A program made the position numbers and the translations under genes. A DNA stretch of 64,000 nt. It comes from Oceanospirillum sediminis (GTDB lineage Bacteria > Pseudomonadota > Gammaproteobacteria > Pseudomonadales > Halomonadaceae). The stretch covers positions 1 to 64,000 of the forward strand of contig NZ_JACJFM010000030.1 of assembly GCF_014164585.1 (NCBI RefSeq), given 5' to 3'. Every line of letters starts with the position of its first letter. Position 1 is the first letter of the stretch. The notes under the pieces were generated by a model that was not told where the DNA came from, searched no databases, and saw only the letters and a list, made by a program, of their open reading frames with translations. Shown piece by piece: positions 47,076 through 57,058 of the stretch.

Positions 47076-49514
47076 TTGAGTGCTGTAAAAAAAACACTGG
47101 CAGGAGTGGCATTTGTTTCACTGCTGTCAGTGTTACTGTTTACCATTGCCGATCAGATCTGGCCGTTACCTCTGCCTGACAATAACCGGCAACCTGCCTC
47201 TGTGGTACTGGATCGTGACGGTCAGCCGCTGCGCTACTTTGCTGATCAGCAGGGTATCTGGCGTCATCAGGTGTCCATTAATCAGGTGTCCGATGATTAT
47301 CTCCAGGCTCTGCTGGCTTATGAAGATCAATTTTTCTACCAGCATCCGGGTATCAACCCATTCAGCCTGTTGCGGGCTATGGGACAATATATCCAGTTTG
47401 GCCAGATTATCTCAGGTGGCTCGACACTGACCATGCAGGTTGCACGCATTCTTGATCCTCACTCCCGTACGCTGACCGGTAAACTCCGGCAGATGTTTCG
47501 GGCGATTCAGCTGGAGCAGCAATTAAGTAAACCACAGATTCTGGAACTGTATCTGAACTATGCGCCGTTTGGTGGCACACTGGAAGGTGTTCAGGCTGCC
47601 AGTTTTCATTATCTGGGAAAACCGGCAGATCGTCTGCGTCCCGCAGAAGCCGCTTTGCTGGCGGTACTACCCCAGGCACCCTCCCGTTATCGGCCGGATC
47701 GGCATCCGCAACGAGCTGAGACCGCTAGAAATAAAGTACTGGATCGGTTGCAGCAGCAGGGCATCTGGTCAGCGCAAAAGGTGCGCCGGGCAAAACAGGA
47801 GCCGGTCGACATCCGGCCTGTCGAAACACCCCTGATTGCCCCTCATCTGGCTTATCGACTCTACAAACTTGCACCACAAGTCAGTGTGCATCGTTCAACA
47901 CTGGATAAACAGCTGCAACAGCAGGTTGAGCGCCGTTTAGCCCACGCCGTAGCAGTGATGGGGAATGCCGTATCAGCCGCTGCTCTGGTGGTTGATAACC
48001 GCAATCATCAGGTACTGGCCTATGCAGGCTCGGCAGATTTTCTGGCGAAACAACGTCAGGGACAGGTGGATATGGTGCAGGCTATCCGCTCACCGGGATC
48101 AGCCCTTAAGCCTTTTTTATATGGCTTGTCACTGGATAAATCTCTGATTCACAGCCACTCCCTGCTGGCGGATGTACCATTTGTCAGTCAGCACTATCAG
48201 CCCGAGAACTTTAACCGTCACTTTTCTGGCCCGGTCAGTGCCAGCCGTGCCCTGCAACTATCCCTGAACCTGCCTTTTGTTCAACTGATAGAAGCCTATG
48301 GCCCCCGCAATTTTATGAACCGTTTACTCAGCAGCGGCGTGGATCTGAGCGTACCAGGGGATGAGGGCAATCCGGCTATGATTCTGGGTGGTGTCGGTAT
48401 TCAACTGGAGCATCTGGTGCGCTTATACGCCAGTTTAGCGAATCAGGGTAAAGTCTCTGAGTTGCAGTTTACTCTGTCAGATACCGACGTGAACGCTGTA
48501 ATGGAGGATCAATCACCCGGGGATCTAAAACAGGATTCAGATCAGAATACAGAAGAAGGTGAGAATAGTTTGGATCAGGCCGATGCTCTGTTAAATAAGC
48601 GGCATCTGCTCAGCCCGCAAGCCGCCTGGATCACCTGGGATACCCTGCGTGAAGTGCGCATGCCTTCATCTACAGGGCTGGATACGGCAAGACGGCTCTC
48701 CGGTAAAGTGGGCTGGAAAACCGGAACCAGCTGGGGACACAGGGATGCCTGGGCAGTGGGTGTGTCCCGTGACTATACCATAGGCATATGGGCAGGGCGT
48801 CCGGATGGGCAACCGATGGCTAAAGGCCGAACCGGTTATAACACGGCCGGTCCCATACTATTTAATCTGTTTCGTGATATCAGCCCCAGAGTAAAAGCCA
48901 TCGACAAACCGGAAGGTGTTCAGCAACAAATCATTTGCTGGCCTGATGGTCGTTCAGAGAACCTTGTCCGTCAGTGTGATCAGTCTCATATTGCACAGAC
49001 GATCGAGGGTACGACGCCCAGAACTCTGGATCTGAATCCGAATCAACTGTTCTATGATCCGGATGGCACCGTTTTAACGGATCAGAAGACAGGGCTTCGG
49101 GTAAACAGGGCTTGTTTTAAGGGAAATATTGAAAAAACAGAGATTTCGCTATGGCCAGATTTTTTAGCGCCCTGGCTGTCTGCAGATAAAAAAACAGCAA
49201 CTCAGCTACCATCATGGTCAGACCGGTGCTTGCCTTATCTCAGTGATAAGCGAGATGTCCGGTTACAGGGAATTAAACAAGGGCAGGTGTTTCTGATTAA
49301 AAATGAGTCAATTAATGTTCCGGTGAAATTAGAGGAAGGTTATCAGGGCAGACACTGGTATCTTAATGGTAATCGTCTTGCGAGCAGTACCAGCCAGTTA
49401 CAATTAAAGCTAACAAGAGAAACACCAGAGCAGAATGAATTATTGGTTATCGGAGAAGCAGGCTGGCTGATACGGTTATCGTTTTATACTCATCAGCAAA
49501 ATGTCAGAAAATAA
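47076..49514 (+). CDS. pbpC: Penicillin-binding protein 1C
   Basis: An 812-residue class A PBP. The start is a TTG at 47076 with no clear ribosome site; translational coupling to the macroglobulin gene is likely. After an N-terminal anchor (about 8-25), the glycosyltransferase domain has its catalytic Glu at E83 (AYEDQFFYQHPG) and the GGSTLTMQVAR motif. The transpeptidase has S342-x-x-K345 (SPGSALKPFLY) and KTGTSWGHRDAWAVG. An acidic insertion (about 475-505) between the two halves of the transpeptidase is not usual. The C-terminal 90 residues form the BiPBP_C domain found in PBP1C. Confidence 0.93.
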   Translation: MSAVKKTLAGVAFVSLLSVLLFTIADQIWPLPLPDNNRQPASVVLDRDGQPLRYFADQQGIWRHQVSINQVSDDYLQALLAYEDQFFYQHPGINPFSLLRAMGQYIQFGQIISGGSTLTMQVARILDPHSRTLTGKLRQMFRAIQLEQQLSKPQILELYLNYAPFGGTLEGVQAASFHYLGKPADRLRPAEAALLAVLPQAPSRYRPDRHPQRAETARNKVLDRLQQQGIWSAQKVRRAKQEPVDIRPVETPLIAPHLAYRLYKLAPQVSVHRSTLDKQLQQQVERRLAHAVAVMGNAVSAAALVVDNRNHQVLAYAGSADFLAKQRQGQVDMVQAIRSPGSALKPFLYGLSLDKSLIHSHSLLADVPFVSQHYQPENFNRHFSGPVSASRALQLSLNLPFVQLIEAYGPRNFMNRLLSSGVDLSVPGDEGNPAMILGGVGIQLEHLVRLYASLANQGKVSELQFTLSDTDVNAVMEDQSPGDLKQDSDQNTEEGENSLDQADALLNKRHLLSPQAAWITWDTLREVRMPSSTGLDTARRLSGKVGWKTGTSWGHRDAWAVGVSRDYTIGIWAGRPDGQPMAKGRTGYNTAGPILFNLFRDISPRVKAIDKPEGVQQQIICWPDGRSENLVRQCDQSHIAQTIEGTTPRTLDLNPNQLFYDPDGTVLTDQKTGLRVNRACFKGNIEKTEISLWPDFLAPWLSADKKTATQLPSWSDRCLPYLSDKRDVRLQGIKQGQVFLIKNESINVPVKLEEGYQGRHWYLNGNRLASSTSQLQLKLTRETPEQNELLVIGEAGWLIRLSFYTHQQNVRK

Positions 49515-49536
49515 TTGTGAAAAAGGGATGTGACAC

Positions 49537-51036
49537 ATGAGTAAATTTTTAGAATATGATAATTATGATGCTTTAGGTTTGGCGCAATTAGTGCGTAATG
49601 GCGATATTTCTCCTGAAGAGCTATTGTCCGAAGCAAGAGCAAGACTGAATAAGATTCACACGCAACTCAATATCGCAACATATCTTCCAGACGATTTATC
49701 AATACCATCTGTTGGGACACAATCGAAAGATAGTATTTTTTGCGGTGTCCCTTTTCTTGTAAAAGACTTGATGCTTCCGTTTAAAGGGATGCCTTTATCT
49801 AATGGTACAAAAGCGATGCGAGCGTTTGTATCTGATGAAAATAGCGCTATGGCCAACAGGTTAAATGAGTGTGGGCTTATTACGTTTGGGAAAACGACAA
49901 CGTCAGAATTAGGTACTTTACCTTTAACCAAAAGCATGGCATTCGGGAATACTCTGAATCCCTGGAATAAAAAGAAGAACTCAGGGGGATCCAGCGGGGG
50001 CAGCTCAGTAGCCGTTGCAAGCCGTGTTGTACCAATGGCTTATTCTAGTGACGGAGGTGGATCAATTCGTTTACCCGCTTCATATTGCGGTATCTTTGGT
50101 CTGAAACCATCGCGAGGTATTAATCCATATGAAGATATGTCAGAAGCCTGGGGTGGGGCTGTTGTCAGTCATGTATCAACGATTTCTGTCAGAGACAGCG
50201 CAGCTTACCTTGACTGCATAACAGGAAATTGCCTGAACCATTACCAGATAAATAAACCTGTCAGCGGAAGCTATTTGCATCATACATTGTGTAGTAGTCA
50301 ACAATTAACTATAGGATTGATTACAGAATCACCTGTCGGAACCCATGTTCACCCTGAATGTATTAAAGCGGCCGAATTAGCGGGCCAGCTTTGTGAAAAA
50401 CTGGGGCATAGAGTATTACCTGCGAAGTGGAATTTTGATGGTCGTGAATTGATGAGGGCTTTTATTGCGATTGTAATGCATTACACACATCAGGATGTGG
50501 TAAATATTGCTAAATTACTTGAAGTAGATAAAGATCAGCTTGATATTGAGTTAAACACAAGATTTATGGCTGTTGCAGGCAGTGGTATCAAACCGGAAAA
50601 ACTAGAACAGTCGTTCAATATATGGAAAAGAGCCTGTGAAAGCCTGTCTGCTTTGCATCAACAATTTGATGTGATTCTTACTCCAACGGTCGCTACTCCA
50701 CCATTGGAAAGCAATGCGCTTGACCCTGGCATCATAGAAAAACTTATAATGAAAGGGATTATAGCTTCAGGCCTTGGCCAAAGAATAGTCAATGATAAAT
50801 CATTGGATATGGCTATCGATAAATCTCTCTATGTCACACCATTTACCCCTATCGCCAATATAACTGGTCAGCCTGCTATGTCTGTTCCTTTACATTGGGA
50901 TCATGATGGGCTTCCTCATGGTGCGCACTTTATGGCTGATATAGGGAACGATGGTAAGCTCTTGATGCTGGCACATCAGTTGGAAGAAATTTGCCCCTGG
51001 AGAGGAAAATTACCTGTTGTAAACAGTTGCCATTAG
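49537..51036 (+). CDS. Amidase-signature family hydrolase
   Basis: A 499-residue amidase. The Ser-cisSer-Lys triad is recognisable: Lys in [15 protein letters not shown] (about residue 79), and the Ser pair in the Gly/Ser loop [14 protein letters not shown] with [20 protein letters not shown] following. The layout resembles NylA-like and other broad amidases more than GatA, and no gatBC genes are near. Substrate unknown. Codon choice is visibly richer in A/T (many TTA, AAA, AAT, GTA) than the flanking genes, which suggests it came by transfer. It starts 22 bases after pbpC and ends before the bidirectional terminator. Confidence 0.85.
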   Translation: MSKFLEYDNYDALGLAQLVRNGDISPEELLSEARARLNKIHTQLNIATYLPDDLSIPSVGTQSKDSIFCGVPFLVKDLMLPFKGMPLSNGTKAMRAFVSDENSAMANRLNECGLITFGKTTTSELGTLPLTKSMAFGNTLNPWNKKKNSGGSSGGSSVAVASRVVPMAYSSDGGGSIRLPASYCGIFGLKPSRGINPYEDMSEAWGGAVVSHVSTISVRDSAAYLDCITGNCLNHYQINKPVSGSYLHHTLCSSQQLTIGLITESPVGTHVHPECIKAAELAGQLCEKLGHRVLPAKWNFDGRELMRAFIAIVMHYTHQDVVNIAKLLEVDKDQLDIELNTRFMAVAGSGIKPEKLEQSFNIWKRACESLSALHQQFDVILTPTVATPPLESNALDPGIIEKLIMKGIIASGLGQRIVNDKSLDMAIDKSLYVTPFTPIANITGQPAMSVPLHWDHDGLPHGAHFMADIGNDGKLLMLAHQLEEICPWRGKLPVVNSCH

Positions 51037-51110
51037 AATAATTTTTATCCGTTATGATCAGAGACAAGTCTTCAGGATATTAGCTAACAAAAGCTACAGA
51101 TAAGAAAACA

Positions 51111-51153
51111 GCCCGAATAAGAGAAGCTGCGCAGGCTTCTCTGTTATTCGGGC
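51111..51153. terminator. Strong terminator between the amidase and formate dehydrogenase units
   Basis: A 17-bp interrupted stem (51111-51127 with 51135-51153, two-base bulge) and a 7-base loop. On the minus strand it is followed by TGTTTTCTTA. It probably ends the formate dehydrogenase operon and may also stop the amidase transcript. The remaining bases up to 51333 hold nothing I can name. Confidence 0.75.
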
Positions 51154-51333
51154 AAATGGCAGTATGACGGAGAACCTGACAGTGGAAGGTTCCTCTGATT
51201 TATCTATTCAGGTGATTCAGCATCGCCCGGATAGATTGCTTTGAGGATCTGACAGGTTTTCCTGACTAACGGTGTCCTTTCAGCGCTTAAGAGATCTCCT
51301 TTCCCTCAGGGGTATAACTTGTATCTTTCAGAA

Positions 51334-52386
51334 TCAGGCTCGGCCTGTATTGCCTTTCTCTGTAGCACTTTTTTCTTCACCAGCCGGCTCTTTAATCTGA
51401 TCTTTAACCTCTTCATACCAGAGGTCATGATGCTGTTTAGCCCAGGTTTCATCAACGTAACCGGTCTTCATACCTTCCAGTGCGCCTTCAGAACCTATGG
51501 TACCGATATAGATATGTCCCAGAGATACTGCTACCAGTAACAGAGAAACGCCACCGTGAATCAGATTAGCGGTCTGCATATCATTACGGGTCTGACCAAA
51601 CAGAGGGAAGTCCAGAACCAGGCCACTACCTACCACAACCAGCCCCAGAATGGTCAGTGCCCAGAACCAGCCTTTTTCACCGCCATTCAGAAAACCTGCA
51701 CTGGGGTGTTTATTCCCAATCAGGCCACCGCCCTGAATAAACCACTTCAGATCAGTCATATTAAAGAAGTTGTGTCCGAACCAGCGCACAATCATCACTA
51801 ACAGACCGACAGAGAATACCGGGCCGATATAGTTGTGCAGGAATTTCGATAACGCGATCAGATTTTTCCAGATATCGTAACCAAAATACTCTGGGATAAA
51901 ATGCTTACCATACAGAATATTTAAGCCGGAAAAAGCCAGAGTCAGGAAGGTGATCGCAACAAACCAATGCATGGCACGATCAAACAGCCCCCAGCGCAGA
52001 ACCAGACGTCCGGTGCGAGGTTTGTCCAGCTTCATACATCCCAGAGTCAGATAGACCAGAACCAGCAAACCCAGACTACCACCAATGGCAATCAGGCCAC
52101 CCGGACTGATCCATTTGTTTCTCCAATGACGCCAGCGTTCGCCATCCACATTAATCAGCTGACCGTGTTCGGCCCCCTGGGATGTGGTATATCCTTCAGT
52201 TCCATCAGACACTGAACGCCAGTAATCAGCACCGGCAAAGTTGCCCTGAACTTTTTCTGTGGCCTGATCTGCAGCACTGACATCACCAGAAAAAGCGAAC
52301 ATAAAGGCGGTCAGTGCCAGCAGTAGAACAGTAAAGCATCCTCCAGCCGTCAGACGGCTGTTATGCTGAATTGTTTTTATCATCAT
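51334..52386 (-). CDS. fdhC: Formate dehydrogenase cytochrome b (gamma) subunit
   Basis: A 350-residue inner-membrane diheme cytochrome that passes electrons from the Fe-S subunit to quinone. It has a signal-like N-terminal segment (LLLALTAFMFAFSGDVSA), a periplasmic stretch, and five hydrophobic spans. Candidate heme His are in DRAMHWFVAITF, FLHNYIGPVF, NLIHGGVSLLL and GHIYIGTIG. It is longer than E. coli FdnI because of the N-terminal extension. The tail (KEPAGEEKSATEKG) is charged. It is the last gene of the operon, 98 bases after the Fe-S subunit gene. Confidence 0.9.
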   Translation of the reverse strand: MMIKTIQHNSRLTAGGCFTVLLLALTAFMFAFSGDVSAADQATEKVQGNFAGADYWRSVSDGTEGYTTSQGAEHGQLINVDGERWRHWRNKWISPGGLIAIGGSLGLLVLVYLTLGCMKLDKPRTGRLVLRWGLFDRAMHWFVAITFLTLAFSGLNILYGKHFIPEYFGYDIWKNLIALSKFLHNYIGPVFSVGLLVMIVRWFGHNFFNMTDLKWFIQGGGLIGNKHPSAGFLNGGEKGWFWALTILGLVVVGSGLVLDFPLFGQTRNDMQTANLIHGGVSLLLVAVSLGHIYIGTIGSEGALEGMKTGYVDETWAKQHHDLWYEEVKDQIKEPAGEEKSATEKGNTGRA

Positions 52387-52484
52387 GATTGAAACCTGAA
52401 AACGAACTGTTGAATATCAGGAAAGCCGGTGCAGTCCGGCTTTCCTGGTTAAAATGACCCAGAGGTCGTCATGCAAAGCAAAAA

Positions 52485-53150
52485 TTATGCCTTAGCAATA
52501 ATATTTCCTGCATCAACAGCCAGTTCGTCTGCCAGAGCAGCCATTTGCTGCTGGCTCATCTCTCCCGGAACAGCTTTTTCACTGTCCAGAGAAGACCAGG
52601 CACCGTCTTTGTGACCACGGTAAACCACACGCTCGCGGAAGATATCAGATACAGTCTGAGCATCACCGGCCAACAGAGCCTTAGTGGAACACATTTCAGC
52701 ACACAGTGGCAGTTTGCCCTCCGCGATACGATTAGCACCGTATTTGGCTTTCTGTTTAGCCGGATCTTCTTCTGGACCACCAGCGCAGAAAGTACATTTA
52801 TCCATCTTGCCTCGTTCACCAAAAGCCCCTTGTTTAGGGAACTGAGGTGCACCAAACGGACAGGCAAACAGGCAGTAGCCACAACCGATACACAGATCTT
52901 TATCGTGCAATACGATCCCATCATCTGTCTGATAGAAACAGTCCGTTGGACAAACGGCCATACATGGCGCATCGGTACAGTGCATACAGGCAACTGAAAT
53001 GGAGGTCTCATTCGGTTCACCATCGTCAATAGTAACCACTCGACGACGCTGAATGCCCCACTCTGTCTCATTGGCATTCTTACAGGCGGTGACACAGCCG
53101 TTACATTCAATGCAGCGCTCTGAGTCACACAGGAATTTCATTTTAGCCAT
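52485..53150 (-). CDS. fdhB: Formate dehydrogenase iron-sulfur (beta) subunit
   Basis: A 221-residue protein with four 4Fe-4S clusters, forming the electron wire between the catalytic and cytochrome subunits. The Cys groups are CIECNGCVTAC, CMHCTDAPCMAVCPTDC, CIGCGYCLFACPFG and CTFC with CAEMC. It lacks the C-terminal membrane helix of FdnH, so it is held by its partners. It lies between the alpha and gamma subunit genes. Confidence 0.94.
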   Translation of the reverse strand: MAKMKFLCDSERCIECNGCVTACKNANETEWGIQRRRVVTIDDGEPNETSISVACMHCTDAPCMAVCPTDCFYQTDDGIVLHDKDLCIGCGYCLFACPFGAPQFPKQGAFGERGKMDKCTFCAGGPEEDPAKQKAKYGANRIAEGKLPLCAEMCSTKALLAGDAQTVSDIFRERVVYRGHKDGAWSSLDSEKAVPGEMSQQQMAALADELAVDAGNIIAKA

Positions 53151-53211
53151 TGTTCAATCCTCAAAGGTGATTCACGTCAGATCAGACAGACCTGACGCAC
53201 TACATCAATGT

Positions 53212-56079
53212 TTAAGCCGGTGTAACCTTACACAGGGTTACTTTGGTTTCCTGCATCTGAGTCACAGGGTCATAACCATAAGTGGTGGCAGTATTCGCCG
53301 CTTCACCCACCACGTAAGGCGCACTGCCTTGCGGGTATTTACTGGTCAGATCTTTACCCTGGAACTTGCCACCGAAGTGGAACGGTATAAATACCACACC
53401 ACGGTCAACACGACGGGTTACCATTGCTTTCACTTTAATGCGGCCACCTTCAGCACCCTCCAGCCAGATATCCGCACCATCACGAACATTCAGGTTGTTG
53501 GCGTCATAAGGATTGATCTCAGCAAACATTTCCTGCTGCAGTTCAGCCAGCCATGGATTAGAACGGGTTTCTTCCCCCCCCCCTTCGTATTCCACCAGAC
53601 GACCAGAGGTCAGAATAATCGGGTATTCTTTTGACACATCTTTCTTCTGGATAGATTCATACAGGGTCGGCAGACGGTACATAGACTCGGAGTCTTTCCA
53701 GGTCGCGTAATCTTTCAACAGGTCACGACGATTGGTGTACAGCGGCTCACGGTGCAGGGGCACTTTATCCGGGAAGGTCCAGACCACAGCACGGGCCTTA
53801 GCATTACCAAATGGTGCACAACCGTGCTTGATGGCTACACGCTGAATACCGCCGGACAGGTCCGTTTTCCAGTTTTTTCCTTCAGCCGCTTTCTGCTCTT
53901 CTGGGGTCAGATCCTTCCACCAGCCCAGCTGTTTCAGCAGTTTGGAGGAAAATTCAGGATGACCATCACCAATCTCACTACCTACTGGAGCTGAGCCTTC
54001 TGCCAGCAGGTTAACGCCATCACGTTCCACACCGAAACGGGCACGGAAGTTCAGACCACCTTCAGCCACAGGCTTGCTGGTATCGTACAGAATCGGCGTT
54101 CCCGGATGCCCCATTTCAGCATCACCCCAACATGGCCAGGGCATACCGTAGTAATCACCATCGGCAGGACCGCCTTCCGCTTTCAGGGTATCGAAATCGA
54201 AAGTGTGCCAGTTTTGTTGGTGTTGCTTCAGACGCTCAGGACTCTGACCGGTGTAACCGATAGTCCACATACCCCGGTTAAATTCACGGGTGATATCTTC
54301 GATGTAAGGAATGTTGCCTTCCACCTTGATATTTTTGAACAGCTGATCAGCGATGCCCCATTTCTTCGCAAACAGGTACATGATTTCGTGGTCTGTTTTC
54401 GATTCAAACAGAGGATCAACCACTTTGTCACGCCATTGCATTGAGCGGCTGGAGTTGGTCACAGACCCATAGGTTTCAAACTGGGTACAGGCCGGTAGCA
54501 GGTAAACACCATCTTTGCGATCATGCATCACCGCCGCGTGGGTTGGATAGGGGTCAACAATGACCATCAGATCCATTTTTTCCATCGCTGTTTTCATCTC
54601 AGGACCACGGGTCTGAGAGTTCACCGCATGCCCCCAATAGAACATGGCACGGATATTATCTTTCTGCTCAATCTTGCTCTTATTTTCCAGAACACCGTCA
54701 ACCCAGCGGGAAACGGGAATACCGGAGTTGTTACGGGGGGCTTTACCGTTGTATTTGTTCTGATCGAAACGAGCGTTCACCCAGTCAAAGTCCAGCCCCC
54801 AAACACCACACCAGTGCTTCCACGCACCGTCAGACAGACCGTAGTAGCCCGGCAGAGTGTGAGACAGTACGCCCAGATCGGTCGCGCCCTGTACGTTATC
54901 GTGACCACGGAAGATGTTAGCACCGCCACCGCTGGTTCCCATGTTACCCAGAGCCAGCATCAGGATGCAGTAGGCACGGGTATTGTTGTTACCTGTAGTG
55001 TGCTGAGTCCCACCCATACACCACACGATAGAACCCGGACGGTTAGTGGCCAGCATCTTCGCCACTTTACGCATCTGCTCTTCGCCAACACCCGTGACAT
55101 TCTCAACTTCAGCAGGATTCCAGCGCTTCACTTCTTCACGTACTTCATCCATGCCATAAACGCGCTGATTGATAAACTGCTCATCTTCCCAACCGTTTTC
55201 AAAGATGTGCCACAGCAGACCCCAAACGTAAGCGACGTCAGTACCTGGACGGATACGTACATATTCGTTGGCTTTTGCCGCCGTACGGGTGAAACGAGGA
55301 TCAACCACGATCAGCTTGGCTTTATTCTGCTCTTTAGCGATCAGAATGTGCTGCATGGAAACCGGGTGGGCTTCAGCCGGGTTAGAACCAATCAGAATCA
55401 CCGACTTGGCAAAGTGCATGTCGTTGAACGAGTTGGTCATCGCACCATAACCCCAGGTGTTAGCCACACCGGCTACCGTAGTGGAGTGACAGATACGAGC
55501 CTGGTGGTCAACGTTGTTGGTACCCCACAGGGCGGCAAACTTACGGAACAGGTAGGCCTGCTCGTTGCTGTGCTTCGCGGAACCCAGGAAGTAAACAGAG
55601 TCAGGCCCCGACTCCTGGCGGATCTGCTGAGTCTGATCACCGATCTCATTGATCGCCTGATCCCAGCTCAGTTTCTGCCATTTGCCGTTAACCAGCTTCA
55701 TTGGGTATTTCAGACGACGTTCGCCATGACCGTGCTCACGCAGAGCCGCACCCTTGGCACAGTGTGCACCACGGTTGATCGGGTGGTCAAAAGCGGGTTC
55801 CTGGTGAGTCCAGACACCATTTTGTACTTCGGCGTAAACACCACAACCCACGGAACAGTGGGAGCAGATGGTACGTTTAACTTCTTTTGGTGCATTACTA
55901 TACGAGGTTTTGGCCTCCGCTTTGCGGATCATGCCATTACCCATAAAGCCTGCTGCTGCGATACCACCTGTGGTGATACCAGTGTTTTTCAGAAAGGCAC
56001 GGCGGCTCAGGCCAAGACCCTTGCTGCCTTTTTCTGCTACGACGCTTTCGCCGGAGCTGGTCTTTTTCGTCAGTTTCAT
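53212..56079 (-). CDS. fdhA: Formate dehydrogenase catalytic (alpha) subunit, molybdopterin type
   Basis: A 955-residue Tat-exported enzyme that oxidises formate to CO2. The twin-Arg motif is SRRAFLK (R26-R27). The 4Fe-4S ligands are C72, C75, C79 and C107. The metal ligand is C197 (ARICHSTTV), a Cys rather than selenocysteine, with His next to it as in the family. The long molybdopterin domains follow, and the Gly run of LVEYEGGGEETRSNPW is coded by an uninterrupted ten-G tract on the coding strand. Upstream genes code for a Tat-signal protein, a chaperone and a ferredoxin. CGGAG stands before the ATG. Confidence 0.95.
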   Translation of the reverse strand: MKLTKKTSSGESVVAEKGSKGLGLSRRAFLKNTGITTGGIAAAGFMGNGMIRKAEAKTSYSNAPKEVKRTICSHCSVGCGVYAEVQNGVWTHQEPAFDHPINRGAHCAKGAALREHGHGERRLKYPMKLVNGKWQKLSWDQAINEIGDQTQQIRQESGPDSVYFLGSAKHSNEQAYLFRKFAALWGTNNVDHQARICHSTTVAGVANTWGYGAMTNSFNDMHFAKSVILIGSNPAEAHPVSMQHILIAKEQNKAKLIVVDPRFTRTAAKANEYVRIRPGTDVAYVWGLLWHIFENGWEDEQFINQRVYGMDEVREEVKRWNPAEVENVTGVGEEQMRKVAKMLATNRPGSIVWCMGGTQHTTGNNNTRAYCILMLALGNMGTSGGGANIFRGHDNVQGATDLGVLSHTLPGYYGLSDGAWKHWCGVWGLDFDWVNARFDQNKYNGKAPRNNSGIPVSRWVDGVLENKSKIEQKDNIRAMFYWGHAVNSQTRGPEMKTAMEKMDLMVIVDPYPTHAAVMHDRKDGVYLLPACTQFETYGSVTNSSRSMQWRDKVVDPLFESKTDHEIMYLFAKKWGIADQLFKNIKVEGNIPYIEDITREFNRGMWTIGYTGQSPERLKQHQQNWHTFDFDTLKAEGGPADGDYYGMPWPCWGDAEMGHPGTPILYDTSKPVAEGGLNFRARFGVERDGVNLLAEGSAPVGSEIGDGHPEFSSKLLKQLGWWKDLTPEEQKAAEGKNWKTDLSGGIQRVAIKHGCAPFGNAKARAVVWTFPDKVPLHREPLYTNRRDLLKDYATWKDSESMYRLPTLYESIQKKDVSKEYPIILTSGRLVEYEGGGEETRSNPWLAELQQEMFAEINPYDANNLNVRDGADIWLEGAEGGRIKVKAMVTRRVDRGVVFIPFHFGGKFQGKDLTSKYPQGSAPYVVGEAANTATTYGYDPVTQMQETKVTLCKVTPA
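53574..53583 (-). repeat. Ten-base G tract inside fdhA
   Basis: Ten consecutive C on the plus strand (G on the coding strand) encode the Gly-Gly-Gly of LVEYEGGGEE. The frame is open with ten bases. It is the longest G/C homopolymer I noticed in the window. Slippage would truncate the enzyme. Confidence 0.85.
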
Positions 56080-56097
56080 CAGTTTTCTCCGGGGTGA

Positions 56098-56331
56098 TTA
56101 ACGCAGAGTATCGTAGTAAGAACGCACATGATCTGTTTCGCGGTAACCATCCTGCTTATTGGTTTCCGGACGAACAGATTCCTGAGTGTCTGTTGCAGCA
56201 ACAGCTTTGCTGGCTGTTACGGCTGCCAGACCGGCTACTGCACCACCTGCGGTAATCGCTTTCAGAAACTGACGGCGCCCCGCCTGCTTCAGGTCTTTTT
56301 TATTGTTGTCAGTCACAAATGTTCTCCTCAT
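56098..56331 (-). CDS. Twin-arginine signal protein of formate dehydrogenase loci
   Basis: A 77-residue protein that is little more than a Tat signal (GRRQFLKAITAGGAVAGLAAV, residues about 18-38) with a short tail (ETDHVRSYYDTLR). Such small proteins are found directly upstream of fdhA in many loci of this kind and are thought to help assembly or membrane attachment; their function is unproven. Only 18 bases separate it from fdhA. Confidence 0.85.
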   Translation of the reverse strand: MRRTFVTDNNKKDLKQAGRRQFLKAITAGGAVAGLAAVTASKAVAATDTQESVRPETNKQDGYRETDHVRSYYDTLR

Positions 56332-56423
56332 TTCCGCTAAGGCTCACTTCTCTCGGCCAGAAGCGAACCTGCCCCATTATGGGGTAACGCGCTGTGTTCT
56401 CTTCTCAGAGATCACTGTTCTTA

Positions 56424-57050
56424 TCAGGAAACGGACAGAGCCTGCTCCTGCACAGCAGCAAGCATGTCTGTTTCAAAGTCAGTGAACGCCCGGCCCAGGG
56501 TGCCAACACTGCTATAGAACACAGCGGCATCAGCGATCTGCAGATCACGGAAAAAGCGACCAATCCAGCCACCTAAATGACGTTCATAAAATGTTTTCTG
56601 TGTAGCCCCACTACTGCCACTGGCAATCAGATAGGCCATCACTTCAAACAGGGCGGCGGCATGGTCTTCAGGTTCATGCACATCCTCAGCCCGCTCAAAC
56701 CCCAGTTGGTTCAGATCCTGCCGGAGAATCGCCAGTGGGGTTTCCATCAGTGAGCCAGTGAGATACCAGGAACCATAAGGCACCAGTTCTCCACGACCCA
56801 ATCCGATAAAGAGATCCTGGTACTCATCTGCCAGTTGCTCCTGGCTTGCATGAGTGGCTGCTAGCTGCAGCGTTAACCAGGCTTTACCCATGTCAGAACC
56901 ATCCTGATCATCGGTATCCAGTTCTTTCAGCCATTGCATCATCTCTTCGCCGGGTACGGCTCTGAGCAGAGCCGCCAGCAGGCTGTAAATATCGGCTCGC
57001 AGTTGATCCTGTTCGGTCAGGGCTGGGTAGAATTCAGCAGTCATAGTCAT
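56424..57050 (-). CDS. TorD/DmsD-family chaperone for formate dehydrogenase
   Basis: A 208-residue, all-helical cytosolic protein. The family signature is E-P-x-D-H-x-x, here HEPEDHAAALFEVMAYL, preceded by YQDLFIGLGRGELVPYGSWYL. TorD-type chaperones hold the molybdoenzyme precursor and shield its Tat signal until the cofactor is in. Position between the ferredoxin and Tat-protein genes points to FdhA as client. Confidence 0.88.
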   Translation of the reverse strand: MTMTAEFYPALTEQDQLRADIYSLLAALLRAVPGEEMMQWLKELDTDDQDGSDMGKAWLTLQLAATHASQEQLADEYQDLFIGLGRGELVPYGSWYLTGSLMETPLAILRQDLNQLGFERAEDVHEPEDHAAALFEVMAYLIASGSSGATQKTFYERHLGGWIGRFFRDLQIADAAVFYSSVGTLGRAFTDFETDMLAAVQEQALSVS

Positions 57051-57058
57051 GTATCCCC

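Noticed and set aside
52556-53128. A 190-codon minus-strand frame overlapping fdhB
   Set aside because: It is another frame of the Fe-S subunit gene, whose cluster motifs are intact in the correct frame.
54523-56097. A 524-codon open frame on the plus strand opposite fdhA
   Set aside because: It lies wholly antisense to a clear formate dehydrogenase gene; its translation has no family resemblance and is rich in His, Thr and Arg as expected from reverse-strand codon bias.
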